From the NCBI RefSeq assembly GCF_030068615.1, contig NZ_JASJOC010000003.1:434001-498000 (forward strand): 64,000 nt of DNA. Direction: 5' to 3'. The notes under the pieces are model-generated. The model had not been told where the DNA came from and made no database searches. It saw only the letters and a list, made by a program, of their open reading frames with translations. The DNA is from Halostagnicola sp. A-GB9-2. Its GTDB lineage: Archaea > Halobacteriota > Halobacteria > Halobacteriales > Natrialbaceae. Position numbers and translations under genes: made by a program. This document shows positions 42,207-51,221 of this stretch, piece after piece; the stretch's first letter is position 1, and every line of letters begins with the position of its first letter.

Positions 42207-44372
42207 ATGGCGCACAACAACGATCGGACGAGAGACGCATCGGAAGCGGGCGACGGGCGAGCAGGGGAACGCCCCGACGGGCGACGGGACGAAGCTGGCG
42301 GCGGGCGACGGGATGGCGCGGACGGAGGGCGACCGAACGAGGGCGACGGACGATCCGCTGGGGAAGGACGGTCTCCCGTTCGACCGTCTCGACGGCGATT
42401 CTTGCAGACAGCGGCAGCAACCACGGCTGTTGCCGGACTTGGCAGCGTCGGCGCTGCCCAACTCGAGGAATCCGAAATCGAACTCGAGGGCGTAAGCGAC
42501 GGTTGGGTCGGCGTCTCACCCGAGGAGATTGCAGACGAGACGAACCCGACGCTGGTTCTGGAGGAGGGCGAAACCTACGAGCTCACGTGGGAGAACATCG
42601 ACGGCATCGGCCACAACTTCGTCATCATCGACGACGACGGCGAGCAGTTGGTCGAGACGGAGATTATCGAAGGGGAAGGCGAGACCCAGACGGTGGAGTT
42701 CGAAGCCGAAGACGCGATGTCGGAGTACTACTGCGAGCCCCACCCCCAGACGATGCGCGGGGACATCACCACGGACGAGGAGGAAGAAGCGGACCCCGAC
42801 GAGGAAGCCGAGCCGTATTTCCCCGAGGGACCGACCGTCGGCGTCGAGCCCGTCGCGGAGGGACTCGTCGCGCCGACCGACTTCCACGATCCCGAGGGAA
42901 CCGACTATCAGTACGTTAGCGATCAGATGGGGGAAGTTTACCGCATCGGCGACGACGGAATCGAGGACGACCCGTTCCTCGACATCAGCGATCGAATGGT
43001 CGCTGTCGGCGAGGAGTTCGAAGGCGGCTACGCGGATCCCGAAGGCGACTACGACGAGCGTGGACTGCTCGGCCTCGAGTTCCACCCGGAGGACGATTCC
43101 CGTGTGTTCGTCAGCTACAGCGCACCGCCGGACGACGAGACGCCCGACGGCTGGTCACACGTCCAGGTCCTCGCGGAGTTCGAGGCCGACGAGGACGGCG
43201 AAACCGCTGATCCGGACTCCGAACGGTCGATCCTCGAGATACAGCACCCGCAGTTCAACCACGACAGCGGTCCGATGGCGTTCGGACCCGACGGCTACCT
43301 CTACGTCCCGATGGGCGACGGTGGCGGCGGAAACGACTCGGACTACGGTCACGTCGAGGACTGGTACGACGAGAACGAGGGCGGCAACGGCCAGGACACC
43401 GAGGAGAACCTCCTCGGGGGCGTCCTTCGAATCGATGTCGACGAGGAGGAAGACCAGGAGTTCGGCGAGTACGGCATCCCCGACGACAACCCCTTCGCGG
43501 AAGGAGGGGACCTCGAGGGCGAGGGCTTAGAAGAATACTACGCGTGGGGACTGCGCAACCCCTTCGGCATCACGTTCAGCGAGGACGATCGGTGCATCGT
43601 CGCCGACGCCGGACAGGTGCTCTACGAGGCGGCCTACGAGATCGAGGCGGGGAACAACTACGGCTGGAACGTCAGGGAAGGATCGCACTGTTTCAGCACG
43701 GATACGCCGGCGACGCCGCCGGAAGAGTGTCCAATGGAGACGCCCGATGATGTCCGCGGCGGCGAACCGCTCGTCGATCCTGTCGTCGAGTATCCGCAAG
43801 TGTACGAGGGCCAGGGCGTCGGCATCGTCATCATTGGCGGCCACACCTACGAGGATGATACGGTCGAGGAACTCGAGGGGCAGTACATCTTCGGCGACTG
43901 GACGGTTGATCAGGGTCGTCAAATGCCACAAGGCCGTGTCTTCGCGGCCACGCCGGAGGATATCGACACGAATCCCGACTCCGTCGAGCGCGACGAGTAC
44001 GGCGGTCGGCCGCGAGACGACCTCTGGGAGATGGAGGAGGTTCTCTTCGACGGCGGCGAGGACGGCGAACTCCACCACTTCGTCCGCCAGTTCGGCCGCG
44101 GAGCCGACGGCGAGGTGTACATCCTCGCGAACCAGATCGGCGTCCCCGAGGGCGACACCGGCGTCGTCCTCGAGATCGTTCCCGAGGGCGAGGGCATCGA
44201 ACTCGAGGCACCCGAGGATGTCGAAGAAGAGCCGGACGACGACGAGGATGTCGAAGACGAAGAAGAGCATCCGGGTGACATAGACGAAGAAGACGAGGAA
44301 GAAGCGGATGAAGATGAAGCGGACGACGAAGAGGCGGACGACGAGAACAACGAGTCTACAAACGACGACTGA
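42207..44372 (+). CDS. Exported cupredoxin-PQQ sugar dehydrogenase fusion
   Basis: The 721-residue protein has a long disordered start (about 60 residues of GDGR/GRRD repeats) before a Tat motif (SRRRFLQTAAATTAVAG, residues 61-77). The first domain (about 88-185) is a plastocyanin-like cupredoxin with all four type-1 copper ligands: His136 (GHNF), Cys176, His179 and Met183 (YYCEPHPQTM). The second (about 200-650) is a GDH/sorbosone dehydrogenase six-blade propeller that oxidises sugars with PQQ, with RGLLGLEFHPEDD, YYAWGLRNPFGITF and NNYGWNVREG. A tail of about 60 acidic residues ends it. Electrons from PQQ probably pass to the copper domain. The N-terminal extension before Tat is unusual. 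Confidence 0.9.
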   Translation: MAHNNDRTRDASEAGDGRAGERPDGRRDEAGGGRRDGADGGRPNEGDGRSAGEGRSPVRPSRRRFLQTAAATTAVAGLGSVGAAQLEESEIELEGVSDGWVGVSPEEIADETNPTLVLEEGETYELTWENIDGIGHNFVIIDDDGEQLVETEIIEGEGETQTVEFEAEDAMSEYYCEPHPQTMRGDITTDEEEEADPDEEAEPYFPEGPTVGVEPVAEGLVAPTDFHDPEGTDYQYVSDQMGEVYRIGDDGIEDDPFLDISDRMVAVGEEFEGGYADPEGDYDERGLLGLEFHPEDDSRVFVSYSAPPDDETPDGWSHVQVLAEFEADEDGETADPDSERSILEIQHPQFNHDSGPMAFGPDGYLYVPMGDGGGGNDSDYGHVEDWYDENEGGNGQDTEENLLGGVLRIDVDEEEDQEFGEYGIPDDNPFAEGGDLEGEGLEEYYAWGLRNPFGITFSEDDRCIVADAGQVLYEAAYEIEAGNNYGWNVREGSHCFSTDTPATPPEECPMETPDDVRGGEPLVDPVVEYPQVYEGQGVGIVIIGGHTYEDDTVEELEGQYIFGDWTVDQGRQMPQGRVFAATPEDIDTNPDSVERDEYGGRPRDDLWEMEEVLFDGGEDGELHHFVRQFGRGADGEVYILANQIGVPEGDTGVVLEIVPEGEGIELEAPEDVEEEPDDDEDVEDEEEHPGDIDEEDEEEADEDEADDEEADDENNESTNDD

Positions 44373-44761
44373 ACAGGCGTCCCGCTCGGTTCATTCGATT
44401 CCTTGTTTTTGCTTTATTCGCTATCTTGTATTTTCGAGCGTACGTGCGCGACGCTGTCGCTCTCGATTCAGTGTCTACACGAGTGCGGGCGCAGTCGCTC
44501 GTGGTTTGTAGAAAGACGGGGTAGGTCAGTCAGCGTGACCACACGTGGAAACCACGCGGGTCGAAAGGTAACTGCCAGACCGTGCCGTCTACCTGCAACT
44601 CTTTTCTCGCACTACAAAACCCCTCCGATATGGAGACCCGAGAACGTGGATTCTCGAGAGCACTCCCGTATCGGGATTCGACTCTTTGTTTCGCCTCGAG
44701 ATATCATCCAGCTCCGTCGCGAGGCGTCGCGCTTATCCCCTCACCGGCCGAACGTGGCACA
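44373..44761. other. Intergenic region
   Basis: This is 389 bases between two plus-strand genes. The left part is T-rich (TTGTTTTTGCTTTATTCGC), a likely termination region for the sugar dehydrogenase gene. A short inverted repeat CGAGAA...TTCTCG lies near 44640. GCGCTTATCC about 30 bases before the ATG at 44762 may be a TATA element. No gene recognised. Confidence 0.35.
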
Positions 44762-45295
44762 ATGGCAACACCTCGCGTTCCGGGTGACGATATCGGCACC
44801 TTCGAGCTTCCCTGCGGGACCGAGATCGACCCTCGAGACATCGACCTGGGGATGCGTGAGTACGACTGCTCGTGCGGCGAGACTCACGCCGTAGTCACCG
44901 ACGTGCACCCGCCCTCGAGATTCTTCCCCGAGTCGTTCGTCGCGGTCCTCGAGGAGACCATCGAGGTCGAAGACGAGTTCGAGAGCTTCGGTACGCCGCA
45001 CTTGCTGGGGGTCACTCTGGAGGAGTTCCCCGAAGAGGTCGCGTCCTACGACGCGGCCGACGATGGCAGCGTCGGCTACACGCTGGTCTGGGTGACTGAT
45101 TTCGACTCGAGGCGGCTCCACGAGATCGTCGTCGAACTCGTGATCGAACTCATGGACCACGCGATGAGCCACGCGGGCGACGACCAGGCGATCTCGCAGT
45201 TCGAACGGCAGATGCTCGAGTTCGACGTCGAGGCGTTCGTCGAGGAGTATCGCCGGGAGCGGGAGTTCGAAACGGAGCACGATCAGGCGCTATGA
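44762..45295 (+). CDS. DUF5815 family protein
   Basis: The 177-residue soluble acidic protein starts MATPRVPGDDIGTFELPCG. It has the CSCGETHAVVTDVHPPSRF motif, then LVWVTDFDSRRLHEIVVEL and a long helical C-terminus (MLEFDVEAFVEEYRRERE). The match is to haloarchaeal DUF5815. The CxC-type pair could bind metal, but this is only a suggestion. The ATG at 44762 is at the conserved start, not the frame's earlier ATGs. Function unknown. Confidence 0.75.
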   Translation: MATPRVPGDDIGTFELPCGTEIDPRDIDLGMREYDCSCGETHAVVTDVHPPSRFFPESFVAVLEETIEVEDEFESFGTPHLLGVTLEEFPEEVASYDAADDGSVGYTLVWVTDFDSRRLHEIVVELVIELMDHAMSHAGDDQAISQFERQMLEFDVEAFVEEYRREREFETEHDQAL

Positions 45296-45874
45296 TTCAG
45301 ATCGTGGTTTGATATTTACTACCGCAAATATCTCCCCGTTTTTCAACGGATAGATACGAACACGAGTCTGCACCTCAGATTGGCAACTAGAATTTCCACG
45401 TCATTCACGGGTCACTCCGTTCCGCTCACGGTTCGTTTCACTCACCATTCGCTATCGAGACCCGGCTTCGCCGCGTCTCGCGCTCCCCGTTCATGTTCCG
45501 AGATCCTCACTTCGTTCGGATCTCGCGCTCCCCAACCGATTCGTTCACTCTCGAGTTCGTTCGCTCATCCACTGGAAGACGCTTCGCGACTTCCAAGCCA
45601 TTTGGTCACTTCGTGACCGAAGACCTCGCGCGCGGGTGTCGCACCTCGCAGTAGCTTACGGTTCCTGACAGTCACCGTTCGCTTCTCGAGGCCTTCACTC
45701 CGTTTACGCCTCGCGTAGCTCACCGTGCCACAGCGCGCGCCACCGCTGAATGGTGGTCCGGTCGTTTCGACACGATAACAGTTCAACGCAATTCGAAATT
45801 CGAAATTGGATTTCGAGAATCGTACTATTTCGTGGGGCTTATTACGATGTACGAACTCCGGACGAACAAGACCA
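45296..45874. other. Long non-coding hairpin-rich tract upstream of carB
   Basis: This 579-base gap has no supported gene. Near 45300-45360 it is AT-rich. From about 45396 to 45715 it is full of TTCG-centred inverted repeats. Three clear ones are CGAGAC...GTCTCG (45456-45480), CGAGATCC...GGATCTCG (45499-45525) and GGTCAC-TTC-GTGACC (45604-45618). The first two are each followed by CGCTCCCC, so the unit looks tandemly repeated. It ends with an AT-rich promoter-like stretch before carB. Confidence 0.6.
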
Positions 45875-48800
45875 ATGAGTACGGACCACCAGAGCGAGGG
45901 GGATGTCACGGGCGAGGAGCGCACAATCTTGCTGATCGGTAGCGGCCCGATCCAGATCGGGCAGGCGGCGGAGTTCGACTACTCCGGCGCGCAGGCCTGC
46001 CGAGCCCTGCAGGAAGAAGGCGCTCGAGTCGTCCTCGTGAACTCGAACCCGGCGACGATCATGACCGATCCGGAGATGGCCGACCGGGTCTACATCGAGC
46101 CGATCACGACCGAGGCAATTTCCGAAATTATTGCCGAGGAGAATCCTGACGGCGTTATCGCCGGTCTGGGCGGCCAGACGGGCCTCAACGTAACTGCTGA
46201 ACTCGCAGAGGAGGGCGTCCTCGAGGAGTACGATGTCGAAATCATGGGCACGCCGCTGGAGACGATCTACGCGACCGAGGATCGGGATCTGTTCCGCCAG
46301 CGCATGGAGAAGATCGGTCAGCCGGTTCCGGCCTCGACAACGATTTCGCTCGACGAGGACGAGGCCGTCTCGGAGATGACCGAGGCGGACCTCGAGGACC
46401 GCGTACAGGCGGCCGTCGACGAGGTCGGTGGCCTTCCCGTTATCGCACGCACCACTTACACGCTCGGGGGCTCGGGATCGGGCGTCGTCCACGAGTTCGA
46501 CGAACTTCTCCGTCGCGTGCGTAAGGGACTGCGTCTCTCGAGAAACAGCGAGGTCCTGATCACCGAGTCCATCGCGGGCTGGGTCGAGTACGAGTACGAA
46601 GTCATGCGCGACGCCGACGACTCCTGTATCATCATCTGTAATATGGAGAACATCGACCCGATGGGCATCCATACGGGAGAGTCGACGGTCGTCACGCCCT
46701 CTCAGATCGTCCCCGACGAGGGTCACCAGGAGATGCGTACCGCCGCGCTCGACGTGATCCGCGAACTGGGCATTCAGGGCGGTTGTAACATCCAGTTCGC
46801 CTGGCACGACGACGGCACGCCCGGCGGCGAGTATCGTGTCGTCGAGGTCAATCCCCGCGTCTCCCGTTCCTCCGCGCTGGCCTCGAAGGCGACCGGATAC
46901 CCGATCGCCCGCGTCACTGCGAAGGTCGCACTGGGCAAGCGCCTCCACGAGATTGACAACGAAATCACAGGAGAGACGACCGCCGCGTTCGAGCCCGCGA
47001 TCGACTACGTCGTCACGAAGGTGCCCCGGTGGCCCAAGGACAAGTTCGACGACGTCGATTTCGAGCTGACGACTGCGATGAAATCGACCGGCGAGGCGAT
47101 GGCCATCGGACGAACCTTCGAGGAGAGTCTGTTGAAATCCCTGCGCTCGACCGAGTACGACCCTGATGTCGACTGGGACGACGTGACCGACGAGGAACTC
47201 GAGGACCACTACCTTGAGCGCCCGTCGCCGGACCGTCCGTACGCGATGTTCGAGGCCTACGAGCGCGGTTACACCACCGAGGAGGTCGTCGAACTCACGG
47301 GTATCTTCGAGTGGTACGCAGAGCGATACCACCGCGTCGCCAAGTCGATGCGCGCCGCACAGGACGGTGACTTTACCGAGGCCGCAATAGCGGGACACAC
47401 CAACACCTCAATTGCCGCGACGACGGGCTCGACGGTCGATACGGTCGAGACGGACGTCCCCGGGCGCACGTACAAGCAGGTCGACACCTGCGCCGGCGAG
47501 TTCGAAGCGGAGACGCCGTACTACTACTCCGCGCGTAAGTCGGAGTTCGACAAGGGGCCGCTCGTCGGCGACGCCGCCGCGGGCGAACTCGAGGTCGACC
47601 GCGACGTCGAGAGCATCATCGTCGTCGGCGGCGGCCCGATCCGCATCGGGCAGGGTGTCGAGTTCGACTACTGTTCGGTCCACGCGGTTCGCGCCCTCAG
47701 AGAGCTGGGAATCGACGCTCACGTGGTGAACAATAATCCCGAAACGGTCTCGACGGACTACGACACCTCCGACGGGCTGTTCTTCGAGCCGATCACGGCA
47801 GAAGAGGTTGCAGACGTCGCCGAGGCCGCGGACGCCGACGGCGTGATGATCCAGTTCGGCGGCCAGACCTCGGTCAACATCGGCGAACCGCTCCACGACG
47901 AGATCGAGCGCCGCGGGCTGGACTGTGACGTAATGGGAACCAGCGTCGAAGCGATGGACCTGGCCGAGGACCGCGACCGGTTCAACGCGCTGATGGACGA
48001 ACTCGATATCGCCCAGCCAGACGGCGGCACGGCGACCTCGAAAGAGGAGGCTCTCGAGCTGGCCCACGACATCGGCTACCCCGTGCTCGTCCGCCCGAGC
48101 TACGTGCTTGGCGGCCGCGCGATGGAGGTCGTCCACGACGACGAGGAACTCGAGCGCTACATCGAGGAAGCGGTTCGCGTCGCGCCGGACAAACCGATCC
48201 TCGTCGACGAGTTCCTCGCGGACGCCGTCGAACTCGACGTCGACGCCGTCGCCGACGGCCGCTCGGTGCTCATCGGCGGCATCATGGAACACGTCGAGAG
48301 CGCGGGGGTTCACTCGGGCGACTCCGCCTGTATGATCCCACCGCGCTCGCTCGACGAGGAGACGCTCGAGCGCGTTCGCGAAGTGACCGAAGACATCGCG
48401 TCGGCGCTCAAGACGAGGGGGCTGATGAACGTTCAGCTGGCCGTCAAAGACGGAGAGGTGTACGTGCTCGAGGCCAACCCGCGTTCCTCACGTACCGTCC
48501 CGTTCGTCTCGAAGGCGACGGGCGTTCCGATCGCGAAGCTGGCCGCGAAGGTGATGGCCGGGGAAACCTTAGAGAGCCTCGGCGTCGACGAGCAGATCCC
48601 CGAACACACCTCGATCAAGGAAGTCGTCCTCCCGTTCGACCGACTGCCGGGCTCGGACCCGCGCCTCGGACCGGAGATGAAATCGACCGGCGAAGTGATG
48701 GGAACGGCGAGTGAGTTCGGAACGGCCTACTGGAAGGCCCAGCAGGCGTCTTCGAACGCCGTTAGCGACGGAACGGCCGTCGTCGACTTCGACATCGACG

Positions 48801-49054
48801 GCTTCGAGGACCACTTCGAGGTCGCTACGTTCGACGACGTTCCGCAGGCGATCCGCGAGGGAAAAGTCGACTTCGTCGTCAGCCGCGACCGCGACTCCCT
48901 CGAGATGGCCGTCGAGGAGGAGATCCCGTATCTCTCGACGGAAGCCAGCGCGAAGGCGTACGTCGAGGGACTCGAGGCGGCAGACGGCAACCTTGAGGTC
49001 GAGACGATCTCCGACCGTCCGAAGCGAACGGCTCGCTGGGGCACCGGCGAGTAA
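45875..49054 (+). CDS. carB: Carbamoyl phosphate synthase large subunit
   Basis: The 1059-residue synthetase makes carbamoyl phosphate for arginine and pyrimidine synthesis. It has two homologous ATP-grasp halves: the first begins LLIGSGPIQIGQAAEFDYSG (about residue 19), the second VVGGGPIRIGQGVEFDYCS (about 584). ATP loops include RTTYTLGGSGSG and RPSYVLGGRAME, and an MGS-like C-terminal domain ends it. The small glutaminase subunit CarA is not in the window. The ATG at 45875 gives the conserved start. The hairpin tract at 45396-45715 lies upstream. Confidence 0.97.
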   Translation: MSTDHQSEGDVTGEERTILLIGSGPIQIGQAAEFDYSGAQACRALQEEGARVVLVNSNPATIMTDPEMADRVYIEPITTEAISEIIAEENPDGVIAGLGGQTGLNVTAELAEEGVLEEYDVEIMGTPLETIYATEDRDLFRQRMEKIGQPVPASTTISLDEDEAVSEMTEADLEDRVQAAVDEVGGLPVIARTTYTLGGSGSGVVHEFDELLRRVRKGLRLSRNSEVLITESIAGWVEYEYEVMRDADDSCIIICNMENIDPMGIHTGESTVVTPSQIVPDEGHQEMRTAALDVIRELGIQGGCNIQFAWHDDGTPGGEYRVVEVNPRVSRSSALASKATGYPIARVTAKVALGKRLHEIDNEITGETTAAFEPAIDYVVTKVPRWPKDKFDDVDFELTTAMKSTGEAMAIGRTFEESLLKSLRSTEYDPDVDWDDVTDEELEDHYLERPSPDRPYAMFEAYERGYTTEEVVELTGIFEWYAERYHRVAKSMRAAQDGDFTEAAIAGHTNTSIAATTGSTVDTVETDVPGRTYKQVDTCAGEFEAETPYYYSARKSEFDKGPLVGDAAAGELEVDRDVESIIVVGGGPIRIGQGVEFDYCSVHAVRALRELGIDAHVVNNNPETVSTDYDTSDGLFFEPITAEEVADVAEAADADGVMIQFGGQTSVNIGEPLHDEIERRGLDCDVMGTSVEAMDLAEDRDRFNALMDELDIAQPDGGTATSKEEALELAHDIGYPVLVRPSYVLGGRAMEVVHDDEELERYIEEAVRVAPDKPILVDEFLADAVELDVDAVADGRSVLIGGIMEHVESAGVHSGDSACMIPPRSLDEETLERVREVTEDIASALKTRGLMNVQLAVKDGEVYVLEANPRSSRTVPFVSKATGVPIAKLAAKVMAGETLESLGVDEQIPEHTSIKEVVLPFDRLPGSDPRLGPEMKSTGEVMGTASEFGTAYWKAQQASSNAVSDGTAVVDFDIDGFEDHFEVATFDDVPQAIREGKVDFVVSRDRDSLEMAVEEEIPYLSTEASAKAYVEGLEAADGNLEVETISDRPKRTARWGTGE

Positions 49055-49144
49055 TTTCCCCGACCCGCCGCTAATTTCACGAACCGCCGCGTCGGATCTT
49101 CTGCAGGGAATACACTATTTTATCGAGAGCGCGGAGCGACGCTC

Positions 49145-50722
49145 ATGCCGACAGCATCCGATCTGCTCGTCGACTGTCTCGAGGCTGAGGAGGTCGACCG
49201 CGTTTTCGGGGTCCCGGGCGAGGAAATCGAGGATCTACTGTTCTCGCTTCGAGATTCCGAAATCACGTTCGTTCCGACGCGCCACGAACAGGGGGCGGCG
49301 TTCATGGCCGACGTGTTCGGCCGGTTGACCGGCGAGGCGGGCGTCTGTCTGTCGACGCTTGGCCCCGGCGCGACGAACCTCGTCACCGGTGTCGCGGACG
49401 CCCAGTTCGATAAGAGTCCGGTCGTCGCGATCACCGGACAGAGCGACCGAGAGCGGTTGCACAAAGAGAGCCACCAGACGCTCGACGTGCTCGACGTGTT
49501 CGACCCGATCGTCACGTGGAACGCGCAGATCGCGGACCCCGAAATCGTCCCCGAGTCGGTGCGCAAAGCGTTCAAGCTCGCGGAGTACGAAAAGCCCGGT
49601 GCGACCCACCTCGAGTTTCCCGAGGACGTGGCGCGGGAGGAAATCGACGCCGCGCCGATTCCGATCCGCGAGCAGGTTCGGCGTCCGGATCCCGACGACG
49701 AGTCGGTCGACCGCGCTGCGACGCTCATCGAGTCGGCTGAGCGTCCGATTATTTTGGCCGGTAACGGTGCCGTTCGGACGCGCGCCGCCGACAGTATTCG
49801 TGCGCTCGTCGACCGGCTCGAGATACCGGTCGTCGCGACGTACATGGGCAAGGGAGCGATCTCGGATCGAAACGCCGCCTCGTTGATGACGCTCGATTCG
49901 GGACCGGCTGGCGAAGCCGCCGAAGCGATCGACCGGGCTGATTGCGTCGTCGCGGTCGGCTACGACATCGCCGAGCACGATCCGGAGGGCTGGAATCCTG
50001 ATCTCGAGAAATCGATCGTCCACGTCGACCTCGAGCCAGCGGAGGTGTATCGCCACTATCCCCCCGATGTCGAAATCGTGGCCGATATCGGCGCGTCGCT
50101 CGCCGCGATCGACGATCGGATCTCGGCCGACGCGTGTTCGCTGTGGTGTAAAAATCTCCACGATCGGATTCTCGAGGGAGCGACGACGAAGCCGAACGAG
50201 GACGATCCGATCACCGTCGAAAACACCCTTCCGTTGTTGCGCGAGTCGATGGCCGACGAGGACGTGCTCGTCTCGGACGTCGGCACGCACAAGATGAAAA
50301 TCGCGCAGTCGTTTCCGACGTACGAGCCCAACACCTGCATCATCTCGAACGGGCTGGCGAGCATGGGGATCGCCGTGCCGGGCGCGCTCGCTGCCGATCT
50401 CGCGACCGACGCGAACGTCGTCGCGGGGACCGGCGACGGCGGGTTCTTGATGAACGCCGCGGAGCTCGAGACCGCGACCCGACTCGACTGTGGGTTTACG
50501 GTCGTCGTGTTCAACGACGAGGACTACGGACTGATCTCCGAACAACAGCGCGAGCACCGCGGGGAGCAGTTCGGAACCGAGTTGACGAACCCGGATTTCG
50601 TCACGTTTGCTGAGTCCTTCGGCATCGAGTCGTTCCGCCCCGAGACCTGGAGCGAGGTCGAACGGGCGTTGGCGACCGCAGTCCCGTCCGACGAACTCGC
50701 TCTGATTGAGATTCGACTGTAG
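49145..50722 (+). CDS. Acetolactate synthase-like ThDP enzyme
   Basis: The 525-residue thiamine diphosphate enzyme starts DLLVDCLEAEEVDRVFGVPG. It has the catalytic Glu48 in TRHEQGAAFMAD, LGPGATNLVTGVADA, and the ThDP motif GDGGFLMNAAELETATRLD with VVVFNDEDYG. The overall similarity is to acetolactate synthase/AlsS-type enzymes. No regulatory small subunit or other branched-chain genes are nearby, so it may be a catabolic or orphan decarboxylase. Thus the name is a family call and the actual substrate is unproven. Upstream spacing to carB is 90 bases. Confidence 0.88.
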   Translation: MPTASDLLVDCLEAEEVDRVFGVPGEEIEDLLFSLRDSEITFVPTRHEQGAAFMADVFGRLTGEAGVCLSTLGPGATNLVTGVADAQFDKSPVVAITGQSDRERLHKESHQTLDVLDVFDPIVTWNAQIADPEIVPESVRKAFKLAEYEKPGATHLEFPEDVAREEIDAAPIPIREQVRRPDPDDESVDRAATLIESAERPIILAGNGAVRTRAADSIRALVDRLEIPVVATYMGKGAISDRNAASLMTLDSGPAGEAAEAIDRADCVVAVGYDIAEHDPEGWNPDLEKSIVHVDLEPAEVYRHYPPDVEIVADIGASLAAIDDRISADACSLWCKNLHDRILEGATTKPNEDDPITVENTLPLLRESMADEDVLVSDVGTHKMKIAQSFPTYEPNTCIISNGLASMGIAVPGALAADLATDANVVAGTGDGGFLMNAAELETATRLDCGFTVVVFNDEDYGLISEQQREHRGEQFGTELTNPDFVTFAESFGIESFRPETWSEVERALATAVPSDELALIEIRL

Positions 50723-50781
50723 ATTCGGCTGTCGAGTCGTCCGCAGAAAACCGACAGTCCCTGTTCGTCCCTTCTACGCGA

Positions 50782-51042
50782 TTACGCGACGTACTCGGCC
50801 GGGTCGACCGCTTCCCCGTCGATTTCGACGTCCGTTTTGCCGCCGGTGACGGTGATGTCCGTAACCTCGCCCGAAAACTGGAACTCAAGGTGATCCGAGT
50901 CGACGGCTCCTTCGACGGTGGTCCCCGAGGCGATGATTGCGTCTTCGAATGGGTCCTCGGAAATCGGTTTGATGGTTCCATCGACGGTAATTTCGAAGTT
51001 CGACGGCGTTTCGCATCCTCCTATCGTCAGTAGCTGTGTCAT
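50782..51042 (-). CDS. Free-standing haloarchaeal beta-rich module
   Basis: The 86-residue protein (MTQLLTIGGCETPSNFEITV start) has FEITVDGTIKPISEDPFED, then ASGTTVEGAVDSDHLEFQF and SGEVTDITVTGGKTDVEIDG. This pattern is common as a C-terminal module of large haloarchaeal exported proteins (for example VTGELE...SGEVTDF). Here it stands alone without a signal peptide. It may be a remnant of a longer gene or a small soluble protein. Starts further upstream (51051, 51072) are possible. Function unknown. Confidence 0.55.
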   Translation of the reverse strand: MTQLLTIGGCETPSNFEITVDGTIKPISEDPFEDAIIASGTTVEGAVDSDHLEFQFSGEVTDITVTGGKTDVEIDGEAVDPAEYVA

Positions 51043-51221
51043 ACACTGCATCAAATTCGAACACCACCTCATAAGTTTTCTCTCTCATAGAACAGTAAGA
51101 AAGTCCGAACGTCGAGAATCCCTGACAATCAGCGGCGCGTATACGGGCCGTTTGCTCACAGTATAACCGACACTCCGGGCCGTTGCGCAACCCTAAAGCG
51201 GACGGACTCTGTGCAGCAGAT

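Noticed and set aside
45842-47398. A 518-codon open frame on the minus strand opposite carB
   Set aside because: The plus-strand carB is unmistakable, and the antisense translation shows no domain.
49235-50557. A 440-codon open frame opposite the ThDP enzyme
   Set aside because: Shadow of a recognised gene, Arg/Asp-rich with no motif.
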